Origin: Ga0074130 sp035492055
Lineage (GTDB): Bacteria; Pseudomonadota; Gammaproteobacteria; Burkholderiales; Rhodocyclaceae
Length of the DNA stretch: 32,181 nt
Direction of reading: 5' to 3'
NCBI GenBank assembly: GCA_035492055.1
Contig: DATJJR010000090.1
Span: 1-32,181, forward strand
Both the position numbers and the translations under genes were made by a program. Shown in pieces: positions 29,282 to 32,181 of the stretch. The notes below the pieces were generated by a model. That model ran no database searches, was not told where the DNA came from, and saw nothing but the letters and a program-made list of their open reading frames with translations. Every line of letters begins with the position of its first letter. The stretch's first letter is position 1.

Positions 29282-29317
29282 GGCGCAATGCTTTCAGGAA
29301 AATGGGAGCATATGAAG

Positions 29318-29350
29318 TAAAAAGTCCCGACCGATGGCCGGGACTTTTTA
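29318..29350 (-). terminator. Intrinsic terminator of metE
   Basis: A 12-bp stem, TAAAAAGTCCCG (29318-29329) with CGGGACTTTTTA (29339-29350), and a 9-nt loop. On the minus strand it begins 29 nt after the metE stop and ends in a U-tract, separating metE from folB. Confidence 0.92.
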
Positions 29351-29378
29351 TCTGATGCATCAAATCACGTCGACCGAA

Positions 29379-31670
29379 TCAAGCCGAAGCACGCAAGGCC
29401 TTCGCTGCAGCCACCATATTGGTCAGCGCCGGCATAACCTCGGCCCACTGACGCGTCTTCAAGCCGCAGTCCGGATTGACCCACAGGCGTTCCGCAGGCA
29501 CCCGCTCGGCCGCCTTCTTCATCAGGTTCACCATGTGTTCCTGCGTCGGAATGTTCGGCGAGTGAATGTCGTATACACCAGGTCCGATTTCGTTCGGGTA
29601 CTGGAAATTCTCGAAGGCATCGAGCAACTCCATGTCCGAGCGCGAGGTTTCAATGGTGATGACGTCGGCATCCATGTCGGCAATCGACGCAATGATGTCG
29701 TTGAATTCCGAATAACACATGTGCGTGTGAATCTGCGTTTCGTCCTCTACGCCATTGGCGGTAATTCGGAACGATTCAACCGCCCAGTCCAGGTAGTGCT
29801 GCCATTGCGACTTGCGCAGGGGCAAACCTTCACGCAATGCGGCTTCGTCGATCTGGATGACGCGCACGCCGGCCTTTTCGAGATCCAGCACTTCTTCGCG
29901 AATCGCCAGGGCCAGTTGTTGGCAGCTCACCGAACGCGGCTGGTCGTCGCGCACGAAAGACCAGTTCAGAATCGTGACCGGGCCGGTCAGCATGCCCTTC
30001 ATCGGCTTCTTGGTCAGCGATTGTGCGTACGCAATCCACTCAACGGTCATCGCGCGCGGACGGCTGATATCGCCGAACAAAATTGGCGGCTTCACGCAAC
30101 GCGAACCGTAGGACTGCACCCAGCCGAATTGGCTGAAAGCGTAGCCCTCAAGTTGCTCGCCAAAATATTCGACCATGTCGTTGCGTTCGGCTTCGCCGTG
30201 CACGAAGACATCCAGGCCCAGAAGTTCCTGCTCCGTCACGCTACGCGCAATCGCGGATTGCATGGCCTTGATGTAAGTCGCCTCGGTGATTTCACCGGCC
30301 TTGAACTGACTACGCACCTGGCGAATATCAGCCGTTTGCGGGAAGGAACCAATGGTCGTGGTTGGGAATTTCGGCAGATTCAACAACGCGGCTTGCTTCG
30401 GCGCACGCTTTGCATAAACGCTCTTGCGATTGCCGAGTGCCGCATTCAGCTTTTGCAGTGCGGCCTTGACGCTCGGATTGTTGACGCGCGGTGAGTTGCG
30501 ACGTGCATCGATGGCCGCCTTGTTTGCATCCAGTTCCGCCTTGACCGAGGCACGGCCATTTTTCAACGCACGCGCCAGCACGCGCAGCTCTTCCAGTTTC
30601 TGCACCGCATAGGCAAGCCACGATTTCACTTCGACATCAAGTCGCTGTTCACTGTCCAGATCGACCGGCACATGCAGCAACGAGCACGACGGCGCAATCC
30701 ATAAGCGATCACCCAGTTGTTGCGCCAGGGGCTCAATCCAATCGAGCACGGCATTCAGGTCGGTCTTCCAGATGTTGCGGCCGTTGATGACACCGAGCGA
30801 GATGACCTTGCTGGACGGCAACAAATTCAACAAAGGCTGCACGTCGTCACGACCATTGATCGCGTCGATGTGCAAACCGGCCACCGGCAGGTTGGCGGCA
30901 AGATACTGGTTCTCAAGCAATTGGCCGAAGTACGTTGCCAGCAGCAGCTTGACGCGAGCCGATTTGAGCTCATGGTAGGCAGTGTTGAACGCGTGTTGCC
31001 AGTCGGCATCGAGCTCGGTCACCAGAATCGGTTCGTCGATCTGCACCCATTCCACGCCTTGCTCCGCCAGCGCTTCCAGCAATTGCGCATACACCGGCAG
31101 CAAACGCGGCAGCAGCGCCAGCTTGTCGGAGTCATCCTTGGCCTTGCCGAGTGCAAGGTACGTGACCGGGCCGATGATCACCGGCTTGGCTTTCACGCCT
31201 TGTGCCTTGGCTTCGGCGAGTTGTTCGAGCAGGCGCGTGGCATCGAGCTTGAACTCGGTCGCGGCATTGAACTCGGGCACGATGTAATGATAGTTGGTGT
31301 CGAACCACTTGGTCATCTCACCGGCAGCCACACCACCGCAGCAGGCAGCGTGATCGTCGGCACCGGCAGCCGAACGTCCACGCGCTACACGAAAGTAGTT
31401 GTCGAGCACGTCGCCATGGAAGCCTTGCACACGCTCGGGCAGATTGCCCAGCGTGAAACTCATGTCGAGCACCTGGTCATAGAAGGCAAAGTCGCCGACC
31501 GGCACGAAATCGAGGCCGCTCTGTACGTTCCAGTGACGTTCGCGCAGCTCGGCGCCGACCGACTGCAGCGCCTGGCGCGAGCTTTCGCCCTTCCAGTAGG
31601 ATTCCTGTGCAAACTTCAATTCGCGCTTTGCGCCGATACGGGGAAAGCCGAGGTTGTGAATGGTGGTCAT
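29379..31670 (-). CDS. metE: Cobalamin-independent methionine synthase
   Basis: Transfers a methyl group from 5-methyltetrahydropteroyl-polyglutamate to homocysteine; 763 residues, full length. The start MTTIHNLGFPRIGAKRELKF is the conserved N-terminus; an in-frame start 51 nt upstream only adds unconserved residues in the metR control region. Zinc and substrate residues appear in IHTHMCYSEFNDI (His-x-Cys pair), a downstream Glu, and NPDCGLKTR (third Cys). Other signatures are EMTKWFDTNYHYIVPEF and VQIDEPILVTEL. An extra segment with a Cys-Cys pair (AAGADDHAACCGGVAAGEM) precedes the EMTKWF motif; it may be a normal variant. No B12 riboswitch precedes it, in keeping with MetR control. Confidence 0.98.
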   Translation of the reverse strand: MTTIHNLGFPRIGAKRELKFAQESYWKGESSRQALQSVGAELRERHWNVQSGLDFVPVGDFAFYDQVLDMSFTLGNLPERVQGFHGDVLDNYFRVARGRSAAGADDHAACCGGVAAGEMTKWFDTNYHYIVPEFNAATEFKLDATRLLEQLAEAKAQGVKAKPVIIGPVTYLALGKAKDDSDKLALLPRLLPVYAQLLEALAEQGVEWVQIDEPILVTELDADWQHAFNTAYHELKSARVKLLLATYFGQLLENQYLAANLPVAGLHIDAINGRDDVQPLLNLLPSSKVISLGVINGRNIWKTDLNAVLDWIEPLAQQLGDRLWIAPSCSLLHVPVDLDSEQRLDVEVKSWLAYAVQKLEELRVLARALKNGRASVKAELDANKAAIDARRNSPRVNNPSVKAALQKLNAALGNRKSVYAKRAPKQAALLNLPKFPTTTIGSFPQTADIRQVRSQFKAGEITEATYIKAMQSAIARSVTEQELLGLDVFVHGEAERNDMVEYFGEQLEGYAFSQFGWVQSYGSRCVKPPILFGDISRPRAMTVEWIAYAQSLTKKPMKGMLTGPVTILNWSFVRDDQPRSVSCQQLALAIREEVLDLEKAGVRVIQIDEAALREGLPLRKSQWQHYLDWAVESFRITANGVEDETQIHTHMCYSEFNDIIASIADMDADVITIETSRSDMELLDAFENFQYPNEIGPGVYDIHSPNIPTQEHMVNLMKKAAERVPAERLWVNPDCGLKTRQWAEVMPALTNMVAAAKALRASA

Positions 31671-31751
31671 GATGACGATCCGAACAGAAAAATAACGGTC
31701 GAATCCTAGGCGCGCAGACACATGAAGTAAAATGGTATTAATTCAGAATTA

Positions 31752-31768
31752 CATGAATATTAATCATG
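31752..31768. promoter_or_regulatory. Candidate MetR operator
   Basis: CATGA-N7-TCATG is a perfect dyad (arms 31752-31756 and 31764-31768) overlapping the metR start codon. Within it, TGAATATTAATCA matches the known MetR consensus TGAA-N5-TTCA except for one base. A further TGAA half-site lies near 31723. The location between divergent metE and metR is where MetR acts in enteric bacteria. Confidence 0.55.
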
Positions 31769-32181
31769 ATTGAACGGTCCCATCTGTCCATCGTCCAGGA
31801 AGTCGAACGCCTCGGTTCGTTGACCGCCGCCGCCGAGGCCCTGTATCTGACGCAATCGGCGCTGAGCCACAGCATGAAAAAGTTGGAACAGCAGCTTGGC
31901 ACCGACATCTGGCTGCGCGAGGGGCGCAGCTTGCGGCTCACGCAGGCCGGCCAATATCTGCTGGCCGTCGCCAATCGCGTATTGCCCCAATTGAATTTGG
32001 CCGAAGAGCGGCTGCGCCAGTTTGCGCAGGGGGAACGCGGCACGCTGCGCATCGGCATGGAGTGCCACCCCTGCTATCAATGGCTGCTCAAGGTCGTCTC
32101 GCCCTATCTCGAAGAATGGCCGGACGTGGACGTCGATGTGAAGCAGAAATTCCAGTTCGGCGGCATCGGTGCGCTGTTCGG
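31766..32181 (+). CDS. metR: LysR-type regulator MetR, 5' part (runs off the window)
   Basis: Homocysteine-responsive activator of methionine genes. The first 138 codons are present. The helix-turn-helix runs from MIERSHLSIVQEVERLGSLT through AAEALYLTQSALSHSMKKLE, followed by LGTDIWLREGRSLRLTQAGQ, the standard LysR wing region. The start of the effector domain is LRIGMECHPCYQWLLKVVSP, in which HPCYQWL is typical of MetR. The ATG at 31766 lies within a palindrome matching the MetR site, implying autoregulation, and the gene diverges from metE with a 95-nt gap. The rest of the effector domain lies outside the window. Confidence 0.95.
   Translation, partial: MIERSHLSIVQEVERLGSLTAAAEALYLTQSALSHSMKKLEQQLGTDIWLREGRSLRLTQAGQYLLAVANRVLPQLNLAEERLRQFAQGERGTLRIGMECHPCYQWLLKVVSPYLEEWPDVDVDVKQKFQFGGIGALF

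Noticed and set aside
29334..30494. 386-codon plus-strand open frame
   Set aside because: Antisense to metE; Arg/His-rich translation with no domain.
31671..31765. Cobalamin or SAM riboswitch for metE
   Set aside because: The gap is only 95 nt, AT-rich and lacks riboswitch motifs; the divergent metR explains control.

Overview
The window looks like a chromosomal segment of a betaproteobacterium. The evidence is the moderately high GC content, the dense operons, and a gene order usual for that class: xth / pyrE - gatBAC / mreBCD - mrdA - rodA - rlpA - dac - dat - ybeD - lipB - lipA. Burkholderiales (Oxalobacteraceae-like) is the most natural home, but I cannot fix the genus from sequence alone. 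I see no phage, insertion sequence, CRISPR array, rRNA or tRNA. No gap without a gene exceeds 300 bases; the longest are 20337-20622 and 28707-28909.

Layout. 1-2940, minus strand: 5' part of galE, a single-domain rhodanese, a Pcm-type methyltransferase, an NlpC/P60 lipoprotein and a yqjD-yqjE-yqjK-like membrane/stress trio. 3000-5073: xth (minus) diverges across only 32 nt from pyrE and a secreted coiled-coil protein (plus). A bidirectional terminator at 5084-5117 closes both this unit and the minus-strand gatC-gatA-gatB operon that ends at 5142. 8463-19302, plus strand: a cell-elongation and wall cluster (MreB, MreC, MreD, PBP2, RodA, RlpA, D,D-carboxypeptidase, class IV aminotransferase) running into lipoate synthesis (YbeD, LipB, LipA). 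19413-20336: a DedA membrane protein fused to a rhodanese. 20623-24167: a large CHASE3-PAS-GAF hybrid histidine kinase with two receiver domains, followed by a stand-alone receiver protein. 24239-28706, minus: a self-contained TonB transport unit (small His/Cys-rich membrane protein, TonB-dependent receptor, ExbB, ExbD, TonB). 28910-31670, minus: FolB-like aldolase and MetE. 31766 to the end, plus: the 5' part of metR, divergent from metE.

How the genes work together. The central block is the Rod elongation system together with peptidoglycan trimming and remodelling enzymes; tight start/stop overlaps (TGATG, ATGA, TAATG) indicate translational coupling. The distal unit is a TonB energy-transduction cassette packaged with its receptor and a likely metal-handling protein. 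MetR/MetE/FolB share methionine and folate metabolism.

The items most worth a second look are these. lipB has no ATG, GTG or TTG that keeps its conserved N-terminus; it appears to start at CTG inside a CTGA overlap with ybeD. A two-hairpin repeat is present on both sides of mrdA-rodA, with paired substitutions in its stems. A 78-nt extended hairpin fills the mreB-mreC gap. The His/Cys-rich protein heads the TonB cassette. I did not find a convincing wholly new multi-gene system; the novelty here lies mainly in non-coding structure and translation starts.
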